From the NCBI GenBank assembly GCA_016874095.1, contig VGVH01000017.1, positions 1-49,615 on the forward strand: a DNA stretch of 49,615 nucleotides, in the 5' to 3' direction. A program made the translations under genes and the position numbers. Each line of letters starts with the position of its first letter. Position 1 is the stretch's first letter. Source of the stretch: Gammaproteobacteria bacterium. GTDB lineage: Bacteria > Pseudomonadota > Gammaproteobacteria > Steroidobacterales > GCA-2729495. Of this stretch, positions 33,240 through 43,213 are shown in pieces. The notes under the pieces are model-generated. The model did not search any database, was not told the DNA's origin, and was given only the letters and a program-made list of their open reading frames with translations.

Positions 33240-34432
33240 CCAGGGCCCCCGGACGGATGGAGCCCGTCCAGCAGCGCGTCCATCCGGCGCATGGAGTGCG
33301 CCCAGCTATGATGACTCAATACGCGCTCGCGGCCGGCCGACGCCAAGGCACGCCGGCGCTGTCGGTCTGCAAGTACCTCGATTACCGTACTGGCACACTC
33401 GGCGGGGGAGTCAGCTGTCAGCAGGTGTTCGCCAGGCCGCGCATCGACTCCGCGTGACGCCAGCGTGGAACAGACCACCGGCACGCCCAACGCCATGGAC
33501 TCCAGAATCTTGTTCTGGGTGCCACGCGCCACGTCGAGTGGCGCGACACTGACGGCCGCTCCACGCACGTGCGGGCGGATGTCCGGCACGGTGCCGGTGA
33601 CCGTGATGCCCGGCCGCTCGGCAAGAGCGCGTATGAATCCGGGCGGTTCGGCGCCGACTATCACGAGCCGAGCGGCCGGCCTTTGTTTGCGAATGAGCCC
33701 GAAGGTGCTGCCGCAAAAACGCATTACCGCCTGTTGATTGGGAAAATAGTCCATGCGGCCTGAAAAGCAGATCAGGTCGGGATCGTAGTCGTCACCGGCC
33801 GGGGAAAAGTACTCGGCGTCCACACCGTTGGGAAACCAGCCCGTGCGCGGCGAGGATTCAAGCGAACAGAGGGTGTCGTGCTCGGCAGCCGTCGTACAGG
33901 TCGACAGGTCGAAACGCCGCGCCAGCTCCCTTTCCACCCGCCGGAGCTTGAGGGCCTCGAGCCAATACCCTGCCGACAGCGGAAAGGGCCGGTGCCTGGA
34001 GTACGTCGACCACTTCTCCGAGTCCATGTCGCCGAAGTCGAGCACCTTCGGGCAACCCCGATGGGCAACGACATAGGGCGCCACCGAAGAACAGTGCACG
34101 AAGACCAGGTCGTAACGACCATCACGCAACTCCCTCTGCACCCGGGCCGCGAGCCTGGGTGACCAGAAATTACCGAACGACGAGGGCGAGGTGAGCGGCA
34201 GTCGGGCCACCATCCGTACGTTCGCCGCCAGCTGACTCACTGGCTCCGCCAGAATGCGGCTGCAATGCTTAGCGAGCCCCTCACCGGCGATCCGCTCCTC
34301 TTCTGACCGCCACAGGGAGGCAACGGTCACTTCGGCATATCTGGACAGGTGCCTGATGATGTTGAATGGGCGAATCTTTCCGCCGCGAGCCGGCGGATAG
34401 GGGAAGCGATGGCAGATGAAAAAGATTCTCAT
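33236..34432 (-). CDS. XrtA-associated glycosyltransferase (TIGR03087 type)
   Basis: A 398-residue GT-B enzyme starting FICHRFPYPPARGGKIR, the signature of the PEP-CTERM/XrtA sugar transferase family. Further landmarks are KVLDFGDMDSEKW, FSGRMDYFPNQQAV and LDVARGTQNKILESMALGVP with the donor-site Glu. ATGA overlaps join it to the AsnB gene upstream and the GT4 gene downstream, so the three are translated as a unit. It probably adds an early, conserved sugar, as it is one of the most constant GTs in such loci. Confidence 0.9.
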   Translation of the reverse strand: MRIFFICHRFPYPPARGGKIRPFNIIRHLSRYAEVTVASLWRSEEERIAGEGLAKHCSRILAEPVSQLAANVRMVARLPLTSPSSFGNFWSPRLAARVQRELRDGRYDLVFVHCSSVAPYVVAHRGCPKVLDFGDMDSEKWSTYSRHRPFPLSAGYWLEALKLRRVERELARRFDLSTCTTAAEHDTLCSLESSPRTGWFPNGVDAEYFSPAGDDYDPDLICFSGRMDYFPNQQAVMRFCGSTFGLIRKQRPAARLVIVGAEPPGFIRALAERPGITVTGTVPDIRPHVRGAAVSVAPLDVARGTQNKILESMALGVPVVCSTLASRGVDARPGEHLLTADSPAECASTVIEVLADRQRRRALASAGRERVLSHHSWAHSMRRMDALLDGLHPSGGPG

Positions 34433-36375
34433 GCGACCCTTGCTACCTGCGTTTTCTCAGCAATCTCGGCAGCAACATCTTCAGGCGAGCGCCGGTCGAG
34501 GAATATCCGGCACCATATCTCGAGATTCATCAGGCACTGCAAATTATCGGAAAAGTCGTGACGCGCAGACTCATGCATGGCCATCGTCTCGGCAACGACA
34601 GCCGGATCGAACAGACCTCGCCGATCCATGGACTCAGGGGACAGGGTCGCGTGCATGAGCGGTCGCAATTCCTGCTTGAGCCATACGCCCATCGGCGCGC
34701 CGAAGCCGCGCTTCGCCTTTTTCAGCACTTGCGGCGGCAGGCTGTCTCGCAGTGCAGTCTTGAACAAGTGCTTGAGTCCGGCGCCATGAATCTTCATGGA
34801 TGATGGCACGCGGGCCGCAAGATCGACCATCGTGTTGCTCAGCAAAGGCACGCGGCACTCCAGGGACGTTGCCATCGTCGTCTTGTCCGTCAGCAGCAGG
34901 AGATCGTCTGGCAGCTGCGTGACCATATCGACCTGCATCAGGCGATTGACGAAATCCGTCCCCGGGAAACGCCGGAAAGCGTCGGCCAGGGGATCGCGAC
35001 CCGCAGGCGGAATTCCGCCTCTTACGAGCCGCATGCGCGCCGCAGAATCGAACAGCCGCACGTAGGCGATATATTGCTCTTCCACAGGCAGCGTGGAGTG
35101 ACTCACGAACTCCCGGGCGTATCGCAACAGATTGGATACCGGATCATGGCGATCGCTGGGCAGTCGCGCGGCCAGCGGCACCAGCCATCTTTCGCGGACC
35201 CAGCGAGGGACGTATTCGAAACGGCTGAGATAGTGCGGACCCAGGTACCGACGATACCCGCCCAGCAGTTCGTCCCCCCCGACGCCCGAAAGGATTACGG
35301 TCACGTCCCGCCTCGCGAACTCGGCAACAAGAAAGGTCGTCATGATGGCCGAGTCGGCAATCGGCTCGTCCATGTGCCAGAGAAGCCGCGGCAGCAATTC
35401 GACGACATCAGGGCGGACGATGATCTCGCGATGCTCTGTTGCGAAGTGCTGCGCCACCCTGCGGGCATCGGGCAACTCGTTGTAGTAGGTGCCTGCCCGA
35501 CCCAGGTCGAAACCGATCGAGTAGGTCTTCGTCGGCCCGCTGCCCGCTCCGGCCATCATGGCGACGACTGCACTGGAATCGATGCCGCCGCTGAGAAACG
35601 CTCCGAGCGGCACATCTGCGACCATCTGCTGGCGAACGGAGCGCCGCACGGCTGCGAGCAGCTCCTCGCGCGCCTCCTCTTCGCTCCCGAACGGATCAGC
35701 GGTCACCGGCGACCAATAGGACTTGACGGATATCTGACCGTCCTCAGCCACCAGGAGATGGCCCGGTGGCAGCTTCTTTATCCCTTGGAACAGCGTACGT
35801 GGTGCGGTCACGTAGCCCAGGTACAGCAGCTCATCAAGGGCATCGCGATCGATCTCCCGCGGCATGCGCGCCACGGCCAGGATGGACTTGATCTCCGATG
35901 CGAATATCAGCCGGCCGCCGTCGATACTGTAGTACACCGGCTTGATGCCGAGGCGATCACGACCGATGAGGAGGCGATGCTTGTACTCGTCCCATAGAGC
36001 GAAACCGAACATCCCATCCAGGCGGCCAACCATCGCATCGCCCTGCTCGGCATACAACTGCACGAGAACTTCGCAGTCGCTTCCAGTCGCAAATCGCCGG
36101 CCTTGGGCCTGCAGCTCACGACGAAGTTCGCGAAAGTTGTAAATCTCGCCGTTGCAGACCAGTTGCACTTTGCCGTCGGCCGTGTGCAGCGGCTGATGCC
36201 CTCCGGCGATATCGATAATGGACAGCCGCCGCATGCCCAGCAGCAAACCAGGGCGCTCGAACAGGCCAGAGTCATCCGGCCCCCGGTGCCGGCTGATGTC
36301 GCCCATCCGGTCGGCGAGAGCGCGGTCCAGCGTTTCATCGCCGCGCAACGAGAGGATGCCGTGAATCCCGCACAT
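34429..36375 (-). CDS. asnB: Asparagine synthase-type amidotransferase (glutamine-hydrolysing)
   Basis: A 648-residue AsnB-family enzyme with a complete glutaminase half: Cys2 nucleophile in MCGIHG, RHRGPDDSG, VCNGEIYNF, and a synthetase half with PP-loop AFLSGGIDSSA and GVGGDELLGGYRRYLG. It uses glutamine-derived ammonia and ATP to amidate a carboxyl. In EPS loci the target is often a uronic-acid or amino-acid substituent; the GDP-mannuronate from algD is a possible origin, but this is inference. It lies six bases after the next amidotransferase in the same operon; together with the 26699 gene there are three paralogues. Confidence 0.88.
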   Translation of the reverse strand: MCGIHGILSLRGDETLDRALADRMGDISRHRGPDDSGLFERPGLLLGMRRLSIIDIAGGHQPLHTADGKVQLVCNGEIYNFRELRRELQAQGRRFATGSDCEVLVQLYAEQGDAMVGRLDGMFGFALWDEYKHRLLIGRDRLGIKPVYYSIDGGRLIFASEIKSILAVARMPREIDRDALDELLYLGYVTAPRTLFQGIKKLPPGHLLVAEDGQISVKSYWSPVTADPFGSEEEAREELLAAVRRSVRQQMVADVPLGAFLSGGIDSSAVVAMMAGAGSGPTKTYSIGFDLGRAGTYYNELPDARRVAQHFATEHREIIVRPDVVELLPRLLWHMDEPIADSAIMTTFLVAEFARRDVTVILSGVGGDELLGGYRRYLGPHYLSRFEYVPRWVRERWLVPLAARLPSDRHDPVSNLLRYAREFVSHSTLPVEEQYIAYVRLFDSAARMRLVRGGIPPAGRDPLADAFRRFPGTDFVNRLMQVDMVTQLPDDLLLLTDKTTMATSLECRVPLLSNTMVDLAARVPSSMKIHGAGLKHLFKTALRDSLPPQVLKKAKRGFGAPMGVWLKQELRPLMHATLSPESMDRRGLFDPAVVAETMAMHESARHDFSDNLQCLMNLEIWCRIFLDRRSPEDVAAEIAEKTQVARVA

Positions 36376-36381
36376 GCCGAG

Positions 36382-38286
36382 CTATCGCCCCGTCGCTCCC
36401 AGCACCTGACGCTGGAAGCTCTCATAGAGCAGCAATGACCAAAGCATCGCGCTGTGATCGCGCAGGCCGGCCTGGTGCTCGGTCACCAGCGTGTCGACTG
36501 CGACCATGTCGAAGACCCCCGAGTCGCCGAGCGAACCGCGCGTAAGCCGATCTCGCAGCGTCTGGCGAAGCTCATGCCTGAACCAGCGACCGAGCGGCAC
36601 GGCAAATCCCATTTTCGGGCGATAGATCACCTCGGCCGGAACGTGCCTGGCCACTGCCTTCTTGAACACGTATTTCCCCTCCGAGCCACGCAATTTCAGG
36701 TCGCGGGGCAAGCCCGCCGCCCATTCGACGAATTCGTGGTCGAGCAGCGGGGCGCGCACTTCGAGGCTGTTAGCCATGCTGGCGCGATCGACCTTGGTGA
36801 GGATGTCCCCCACCAGGTTCGTCTTGATATCGATGTACTGCACCTTTGAGAGCGCGTCGAGACCATCGAGGTTGCGCTCGACGGCGCGAAATACGTCGAT
36901 CGCCTTGTAGCCCTGGAGATTCGCCTTGTGCTCACGGGAAAACAGCATCGAGCGTACCTTCTCGCTGGCGATCGACACGCTGTCGAAATAGGCGTCGAGG
37001 CCCGACCGCGACATTGCGCCGAGCGTCGCCTTCGCGCGGAACATCCGCGGGGCCCAATCGGCTCGCGGATAAAGCCTCGCAAGAGTGCCGAACAACGGCC
37101 GACGTAATCCGAGCGGCAACAGGCGGCGGAACGTTTCCTCGTTCATGTGCCAGAGATAGCGTCGGTACCCGCCCAACACTTCATCGCCGCCGTCACCGGA
37201 CAGAGCGACCTTGACGTGCTTTCTCGCCAGTTCGCACACACGAAAAGTGGGCAGCGCGGAACTGTCGGCAAACGGCTCGTCGTAGATACCTGCGAGACGG
37301 TCCACGAGACCGATGTCGTTCGGGTCGACTGACTCCACGAAATGCCTGGTGGCCAGGACTTCCGCCACGCGCCGCGCATGCCGGGACTCGTCGAACGCGG
37401 TTTCTCCGAAGGATATCGAACAGGTATTCACGGGCTGCGCCGAACTTCGCGCCATCATGGCCACAACGCCGCTGGAATCCACCCCGCCGGACAGGAATGC
37501 TCCAACAGGTACATCAGCGATCATCCGGATCCGCACAGCCTCCTCGAATCGTTCGAGCAGCAGCTGTATCGCAGTTTCCTCGTCCTGCGCGCGCACCGGA
37601 CTGAAACTCACGTCCCAATAGGACTGCGGTTCAGGAACTGGCCGCCCCCGAGCAGCGACCAGCGTCGATGCCGGCGGCAATTTCCGTACCGACCTGAGGA
37701 TGCAGCGCGGATCGGCCACGTAGCCGAGGGCAAAGTACTCTTCGATGGCGCATGGGTCGATGGCCCTCGACACTCCCGGATAACGAAGCAGTGCTTTCAG
37801 CTCCGAAGCGAAGACGATCTCGCCGGCCGGGAGTACCGCGTAATAAAGAGGCTTCTTGCCAAGGCGATCGCGGGCGAGAAAAAGCTCGCCGCGATTGCGG
37901 TCCCAGATGGCGAACGCAAACATGCCGCGGAACCGCTTGACGCAGTCCCTTCCCCACTCCTCCCAACCGTGGACGATGACTTCGGTATCGGTTCGCGTAC
38001 GGAAGCGATGACCCAGCGCTTCGAGTTCCTGGCGCAGACCCTGGAAATTGTAGATCTCGCCATTGAATACGATAACGACCGAATCGTCCTCGTTGCAGAG
38101 CGGCTGTTTGCCGGTGGACAGATCGATGATCGAGAGGCGGCGGTGTCCGAGACCGACGCCGGGTTCGACGTGGAAACCCTCATCGTCGGGGCCCCGATGC
38201 ACCTGTGTGTCGTTCATCGCGCGCAACAGGTTGCGGTCGATCGGTCGCTCACCCGACATGTCGATGATGCCAGTTATCCCGCACAT
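36382..38286 (-). CDS. XrtA-associated amidotransferase (TIGR03108 type)
   Basis: A 634-residue glutamine-dependent AsnB-family enzyme with MCGITGIIDMSG (Cys2), HRGPDDEG, VFNGEIYNFQ, RLGKKPLYY and the synthetase PP-loop AFLSGGVDSSG, then SGDGGDEVLGGYRRYLWH. This sequence type is a regular member of exosortase A loci. All glutaminase and ATP-pyrophosphatase residues are present. It follows the deacetylase gene after two bases. It may amidate a uronic acid in the exported polymer. Confidence 0.9.
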   Translation of the reverse strand: MCGITGIIDMSGERPIDRNLLRAMNDTQVHRGPDDEGFHVEPGVGLGHRRLSIIDLSTGKQPLCNEDDSVVIVFNGEIYNFQGLRQELEALGHRFRTRTDTEVIVHGWEEWGRDCVKRFRGMFAFAIWDRNRGELFLARDRLGKKPLYYAVLPAGEIVFASELKALLRYPGVSRAIDPCAIEEYFALGYVADPRCILRSVRKLPPASTLVAARGRPVPEPQSYWDVSFSPVRAQDEETAIQLLLERFEEAVRIRMIADVPVGAFLSGGVDSSGVVAMMARSSAQPVNTCSISFGETAFDESRHARRVAEVLATRHFVESVDPNDIGLVDRLAGIYDEPFADSSALPTFRVCELARKHVKVALSGDGGDEVLGGYRRYLWHMNEETFRRLLPLGLRRPLFGTLARLYPRADWAPRMFRAKATLGAMSRSGLDAYFDSVSIASEKVRSMLFSREHKANLQGYKAIDVFRAVERNLDGLDALSKVQYIDIKTNLVGDILTKVDRASMANSLEVRAPLLDHEFVEWAAGLPRDLKLRGSEGKYVFKKAVARHVPAEVIYRPKMGFAVPLGRWFRHELRQTLRDRLTRGSLGDSGVFDMVAVDTLVTEHQAGLRDHSAMLWSLLLYESFQRQVLGATGR

Positions 38287-38288
38287 GT

Positions 38289-39200
38289 CTAACGCATCGC
38301 CCGGACATCACCGCTGCCGGACGGCCCGGCTGGCGAAGCGATCGCGTCGGCAAAAACCTCGCGGACCGGACCCCAGCGGAAATCGGCAAGGGTCCGGCGG
38401 AGTTTCCCTTCGAAACGCGGCAGGTTGACGTAGTGGCGAAAGCGCGTCTTCAGGTCGATGCCGGCGACGCGTGGCTGCTCAGGATCGATCTCCCACGGAT
38501 GGAAATAGAAAACGACAGGCCGCCCCTCGCCTTGCGAAACGCGCCGGATGGCGGTACGACTGAGCCAGTATGGGATCAGCCGGAAGAAACCCCCGCCACT
38601 ACACGGGAAGCGTCGCGAGCCGATTTCGATCGTCGTGATCGGGATCTCCAGCAGCGGATGGCCGGGCATTCGACAGGCGAACCGCGGCGCGTCGGGCATT
38701 CCGTAATGGTCGTGCCGTATCGGGTTGATACTTGAACTGTAGAGATGCCCGGACTCCAGAAGGATGTCCAGCGCCCAGAGATTGCGGGCGTCAATGGAAA
38801 AGCTGGCCGCTCGATAACCTGCCACATGCTGTCCGGAGATGTCCTCCAGCAGCCGTTTGGTCCGCTGAACGTCGGCACGGAATTCCTCTGGTGACTGCTC
38901 GTATGCCCGGACGTGACTGTAACCGTGGCTTGCGATCTCGTGGCCTGCTGCAGCGGTCGCCTGCAGCAGGGCGGGCAGCCGCTCGGCAAGCCAGCCGAGC
39001 CAGAAAAACGTCGCCCGTACGCCTGCCTGCCCGAAAAGGTCCAGCAGCCGGTGAACGTTGCGCTCGACGCGCAGAGGATGGTTGCCCCAGTCGCGGGGAT
39101 CAATGTAGGGACGAAACGCCGAGACCTGGAAATAGTCCTCCACGTCCACCGACATCGCGTTGGTCACGCCGCCGGAGGCAGCGCCGGTACGTGCTTCCAT
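38289..39200 (-). CDS. XrtA-associated polysaccharide deacetylase with DUF3473
   Basis: A 303-residue carbohydrate-esterase-4 protein: MSVDVEDYFQVSAF (catalytic Asp-x-Glu variant), FFWLGWLAER, ASHGYSHVRAY (zinc His), GYRAASFSI, and a C-terminal DUF3473 extension (FYFHPWEIDPEQPR, FRHYVNLPRF). This layout is the TIGR03006 family of XrtA loci. The true start may be the Met at residue 16, where family similarity begins. It has no signal peptide. The XrtA ATPase gene that usually precedes it is missing from this spot. Confidence 0.9.
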   Translation of the reverse strand: MEARTGAASGGVTNAMSVDVEDYFQVSAFRPYIDPRDWGNHPLRVERNVHRLLDLFGQAGVRATFFWLGWLAERLPALLQATAAAGHEIASHGYSHVRAYEQSPEEFRADVQRTKRLLEDISGQHVAGYRAASFSIDARNLWALDILLESGHLYSSSINPIRHDHYGMPDAPRFACRMPGHPLLEIPITTIEIGSRRFPCSGGGFFRLIPYWLSRTAIRRVSQGEGRPVVFYFHPWEIDPEQPRVAGIDLKTRFRHYVNLPRFEGKLRRTLADFRWGPVREVFADAIASPAGPSGSGDVRAMR

Positions 39201-39231
39201 GGATCAGCACGGGGTCCGCGGAGACGCCGCC

Positions 39232-40764
39232 CTAGAATCGCCGCTCTAGGTCGATGCCCACCCAGATTTCGTCGTAGTCCGCGACGACGAATTGCGACTC
39301 ACCGACCTGCCGGTTGGCTGCACCACTGCGTTTCTGGAAGCCCGTGCGGAAGCTCAGGCTCGTAAGCTCGCCGAGTTCGTAGCCGTAGCTGGCGGAAACA
39401 GTCAGCGTCTGATCCTTGTCCAACTGTGGTCCGGTGAAATCGCTGTCGGTGACGAGCTCGCGACTGCGCCATGAAACGGCTGCACCCAGCCTACTGCGGG
39501 TTCCTGGATTCCACGAGAATCTCGCCGAGGCGCCGATCGACGACTCGTCGTCACGTTCCCCGAACTCCACAGGCTCGCCGGTCTCGTCGTCGAACTCGAC
39601 CTGCAGCTGGTTCGTACGCTCGTCCCAAAAGACCGCGAGGCCGACCGAGCTGCGATCGCCGCGCCAGGTGACGGAGGCATCGGCCCTGTCCTGCACGAAG
39701 CGGGTCAAGAGACCAGGTTCCTCGATGCCTGTGTCCGGAGGAACTTCCTGCTCGCTATCCTCGCCGGGTTGCCCCAACATGATCTGCGACAAACTCATGC
39801 GATCCGAGGTATTCGGCACGGTCGAATACGACAGCCGGAGCGTAACCGACTCCGACTCGTGCGTCAGCGCGAAACGCTGAGTCGCTCCGAAGAATCGATG
39901 CCCAATGGCTGCCTCCAGACGCAGCCGGCCAACCGCAGCCGTTGCGCCGGCCTCCCAGCGACTTTCTTCAAGCGAAGAATCCTCGAAGTCCTCGAAGTCG
40001 CTGTCGAGGCCGCCCAGTCCGAAGACGCTGAATCCGTCACTCAGCCGGTAGTCGACCCGCAAGTACGCGGACTGCTGCTCAGCCTCGTAGCTGGTGGCGT
40101 CGTACGCGAGTTGTTCGAAATCGTAGACCAGGGCATAACCAATCTGTCGAGTCGGATCTTCGGACGACCGGATCGATGCCGATCCCTCGATGCGGTCCGC
40201 ATCGGCAATCTGTGCTGTTGCCGCGGTCGTCGAGTCGTCCGTGCGGAGCGAGTCGTCATAATCGACTCGGCCAAAGCGCGCGAAGCCCCCGAATATGGCA
40301 TTCCCGAAGACTTCCACACCCCACTCCGGGCCCAGGTCCCAGGTCAAAGAGTCGGTGCGATTGCCTGTAACGCTGAGATTGGTACTGGTAACGGAGAGCT
40401 GCGGCGAGACGTTCACCTGCCTGATCGCCGCGCGCGCATGGAGCTGGAGCGCGTCACCGATCACGTCCAGGAGCGAATTCGCGCTCAGCTGGTGGAATAC
40501 TTCGTTCCGGTCGGACTCCTCGGCGTAGAAGAGCGCTTCAAGCGAGTAATCAAGGTTGAGCTCAAGGCCTGCGCCCTGGTACTCGACGGCAACGGACGGG
40601 ATGACACTTGTAACCCACTCGTTTTCTTCTTCGGCATCGAGGTTGACGTTCGACGTGTACGCCTCACCGACGCGGATGGCGGACTCTATCTCGATCGCGC
40701 CAGAAACCACCGGCAGCATAAGCAGGACGAGGCTGCCGGCGGCAAGTCGCATGATGGTCTGCAC
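39232..40764 (-). CDS. XrtA-associated outer-membrane beta-barrel protein
   Basis: A 510-residue protein with a signal peptide (cut near VSG, residue 22) and about 16 or more alternating barrel strands with acidic loops, ending in RRF as expected for outer-membrane insertion. It fits the TIGR03016-type protein always found next to the XrtA tyrosine kinase. It probably forms or supports the outer-membrane export channel along with the lipoprotein at 43214. Ten bases separate it from the kinase gene. Confidence 0.87.
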   Translation of the reverse strand: MQTIMRLAAGSLVLLMLPVVSGAIEIESAIRVGEAYTSNVNLDAEEENEWVTSVIPSVAVEYQGAGLELNLDYSLEALFYAEESDRNEVFHQLSANSLLDVIGDALQLHARAAIRQVNVSPQLSVTSTNLSVTGNRTDSLTWDLGPEWGVEVFGNAIFGGFARFGRVDYDDSLRTDDSTTAATAQIADADRIEGSASIRSSEDPTRQIGYALVYDFEQLAYDATSYEAEQQSAYLRVDYRLSDGFSVFGLGGLDSDFEDFEDSSLEESRWEAGATAAVGRLRLEAAIGHRFFGATQRFALTHESESVTLRLSYSTVPNTSDRMSLSQIMLGQPGEDSEQEVPPDTGIEEPGLLTRFVQDRADASVTWRGDRSSVGLAVFWDERTNQLQVEFDDETGEPVEFGERDDESSIGASARFSWNPGTRSRLGAAVSWRSRELVTDSDFTGPQLDKDQTLTVSASYGYELGELTSLSFRTGFQKRSGAANRQVGESQFVVADYDEIWVGIDLERRF

Positions 40765-40774
40765 GTTTGCCCTC

Positions 40775-41602
40775 TCAGTACGAATAGTAGTAGTCCCTGT
40801 AGCGCGGCGAATTCCGCATCGGCGACTTGTTCAGCACTATATTCAGGCCGGCTGGCGTGCTTTTCAGAAGTTCGACGGTGGCGGCGATATCACTGACCGT
40901 CGAGCGGCCCGCTTCCACGACTACGAGGGTGTGGTGGGCGAGGTCGGCCAGTACCCGACCTTCGCTGGTGAGGAGCAAAGGAGGTGCATCGAGCAGCACA
41001 ACCAGGTCAGGGTCAGCGAGCAGCCCGAGAAACTCCGCCATGCGGGGGCTGGAGAAAAGCTCTGTCGCATCGGGCCTCGACTTCCCCGCCGGCAGGACGA
41101 ACAGGGAAGGCAGGTCCGTTGGCATCACGACTTCCGACAGACCGGCAACCTCGCCGGCGAGCAACTCCAGTAGTCCCGGACGCGCATCGACGCCAAGGCG
41201 AGTGGACTGCGTACGCCTGACCGGGTCGGCATCCACCAGAAGGACGCGGGTCATCTGCTCGCTGGCAAGGCTGCCGCCGAGATTCAGCGAGATGAATGAC
41301 TTGCCAGTTTGGGGCGTGTCGCTCGTGATCATGACCAGGTTTCCCGACCTGCTAGTCGATCTGGACATACCGAAGACACGCGCAAGTACGGGACGCTTGA
41401 GGAAGCGGATATCGCGCGCAAGCGCAGGATACTGCTCGATGGCAAGCAACGCTTTCACCGCGACCGGCGCAACATCGGCAACCGGCAGCGTCTTACCACC
41501 GCCCATGCGAACAGGCAGTGGTCGCCTCGGTGGCTGCGGCCCAGCGGCCTCCGGCTTTTCCTGCTGCGGCAATCGCCCGATGGCTTTCTCGATGATACCC
41601 AT
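40775..41602 (-). CDS. BY-kinase cytoplasmic domain (XrtA tyrosine autokinase)
   Basis: A 275-residue bacterial tyrosine kinase ATPase domain without its own membrane part, as in CpsD/CapB. Walker A SDTPQTGKS (94-102), Walker A' LLVDADPVRR (121-130) and a C-terminal Tyr cluster, YRDYYYSY (268-275), that is autophosphorylated in this family. ATG at 41602 shares its A with the stop of the Wzz gene; a 17-codon longer frame is discarded. It pairs with the Wzz protein to control chain length by cycles of phosphorylation. Confidence 0.92.
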   Translation of the reverse strand: MGIIEKAIGRLPQQEKPEAAGPQPPRRPLPVRMGGGKTLPVADVAPVAVKALLAIEQYPALARDIRFLKRPVLARVFGMSRSTSRSGNLVMITSDTPQTGKSFISLNLGGSLASEQMTRVLLVDADPVRRTQSTRLGVDARPGLLELLAGEVAGLSEVVMPTDLPSLFVLPAGKSRPDATELFSSPRMAEFLGLLADPDLVVLLDAPPLLLTSEGRVLADLAHHTLVVVEAGRSTVSDIAATVELLKSTPAGLNIVLNKSPMRNSPRYRDYYYSY

Positions 41603-43203
41603 CAGCCGCCACCCGGCAGTCCGCCGACCGTTCCACCGGTCGTCGCATTCCAAAAGGCCAGCACAATCAGGTATGCAACGACGATCCCGCCCAGTCCGCC
41701 GACGACCAGATATCCGGACTTGCGTTCGACTGCCTGCTCCGCTCCAGTCCTGGCGATACGCACCGTACCAATTACCTGTATGGCGAAACGGCGTTGCAAT
41801 TCACTGCCGAGATAGAACACCGGCTGCGTCACGTTCAGAGCCAGCGCAACCCCGATGGCGGCTGCGAACGCCAACACAAGCACGCCAGTCAGAAGCAGCG
41901 GCCGGTTCGGCCCGATGGGCAATGCAGGCACGGTCGGCGGATCGAAGACGCGAAACGTGACGTCATCCTTGCTCTGCTCGGCATCTTCGGACAGGCGCGC
42001 GGACTCCACTCGCTGCAGGAGCTCGTCGTACTGGTTCTTGGTCACGTCGTAGTCACGAGTGAGGCGTTTGAGCTCGGCCTCGATGGCTGGAATCGTATCG
42101 ACTCGCCGGCGCAGTCCGCTGACGATCGCCGCCTGGTCGCTGTATTCGGACTGCAGCTGAACGACCTCCACCTCTGTGGCCGAAAGCTCGATTTTCATCT
42201 TCTGGTAGACGGGATTGAGGTCGAGTGGCGAGTACGCCCTGGACGACGTAACGGCGGGCAATCGTGTGGCAGAACGCTCCGCCTGCAACGCCTCGATCGT
42301 GCGCTTGATCTGCACGATATCCGGATGGGTATCCGTGTACTTGAGGCGCAGCTCGGCCAGTTCGGCCTCGAGCTGGGCGATGCGACCATCCTGCGAACCG
42401 GTCGGACCACCGGGCTTGGCACCTTCGCCCACCAGCCCGAATACGGGCTCCTCGCCTTCGATCTGGCGCAACAGCTCGGCACGACGATTGCGGGCGATGC
42501 GCAGACTTGCTTCTATTGCCTCCAGTCTGGCCTGCGCATCCTGCATGCGGCTGTAGTAATCGAGGCCGTCTCCGGGCATCTGGCCGACGTTCTTGCGCTT
42601 GAACTCGGCAAGATTCGCCTCCGCTTCATTGAGTCTGGCCGCGTATTCCTTCAGCTTCTGCAGCAGGAAGCGCTGTGCAGCAGAGGCGTCCGAACGATTT
42701 TCGCCCAGCGACCCTTCAATGAAACTGTTCAGCAGGCCAGTAACGACCGCCAGTGCCTGGCGCGGATCGTTGTCCTCGTAGGTAATGCCGATGATGCTGG
42801 CCCCCTCCTTGCGCAGCTCGATGGATGCCTGCAGGCGATTGATCATTGCCTCGAACGCCGCCGGGTCCTTCGCCTCAATATCGAGGTCGGTCTCGCGCGC
42901 CAGCCGCTCGAGATTCGGCCGACTCATCACAGCCATCTCCATCAGGCTTACGTCGCTCATCACGTCTGTATTGACCGCGAGTCCCTGCAACAACGGCCGA
43001 AGAGTGCTTTGAGTGTCGACGTAGACCCGAGCGCTGGCCCGGTGTACGTCTGGCATACGCAGCACAAGAAAGGTACCGGCGATGGCGACAACCCATGCGG
43101 CGGCGCAAGCATACCAACGGAATCGCCAGCACCCCCACGCGATGCCGCGGGCGATATCCGCAACGTCGGCGAGTTCGTAACGCTCGTTGGCAGTCAAGGC
43201 CAC
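41602..43203 (-). CDS. XrtA-associated chain-length determinant (Wzz-like)
   Basis: A 533-residue inner-membrane co-polymerase: membrane helix near 29-49, a large periplasmic part with long coiled coils (about 165-250 and 275-400), and C-terminal helices at about 438-460 and 498-520. The RPLLQGLAVNTDV region and the YSPLDLNPVYQKMK segment are typical of the XrtA type (TIGR03007). It sits between the export lipoprotein and its kinase, the usual order Wza-Wzz-Wzc split over three genes. There is a ten-base gap to the export gene. Confidence 0.92.
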   Translation of the reverse strand: MALTANERYELADVADIARGIAWGCWRFRWYACAAAWVVAIAGTFLVLRMPDVHRASARVYVDTQSTLRPLLQGLAVNTDVMSDVSLMEMAVMSRPNLERLARETDLDIEAKDPAAFEAMINRLQASIELRKEGASIIGITYEDNDPRQALAVVTGLLNSFIEGSLGENRSDASAAQRFLLQKLKEYAARLNEAEANLAEFKRKNVGQMPGDGLDYYSRMQDAQARLEAIEASLRIARNRRAELLRQIEGEEPVFGLVGEGAKPGGPTGSQDGRIAQLEAELAELRLKYTDTHPDIVQIKRTIEALQAERSATRLPAVTSSRAYSPLDLNPVYQKMKIELSATEVEVVQLQSEYSDQAAIVSGLRRRVDTIPAIEAELKRLTRDYDVTKNQYDELLQRVESARLSEDAEQSKDDVTFRVFDPPTVPALPIGPNRPLLLTGVLVLAFAAAIGVALALNVTQPVFYLGSELQRRFAIQVIGTVRIARTGAEQAVERKSGYLVVGGLGGIVVAYLIVLAFWNATTGGTVGGLPGGG

Positions 43204-43213
43204 GGGACGAGCC

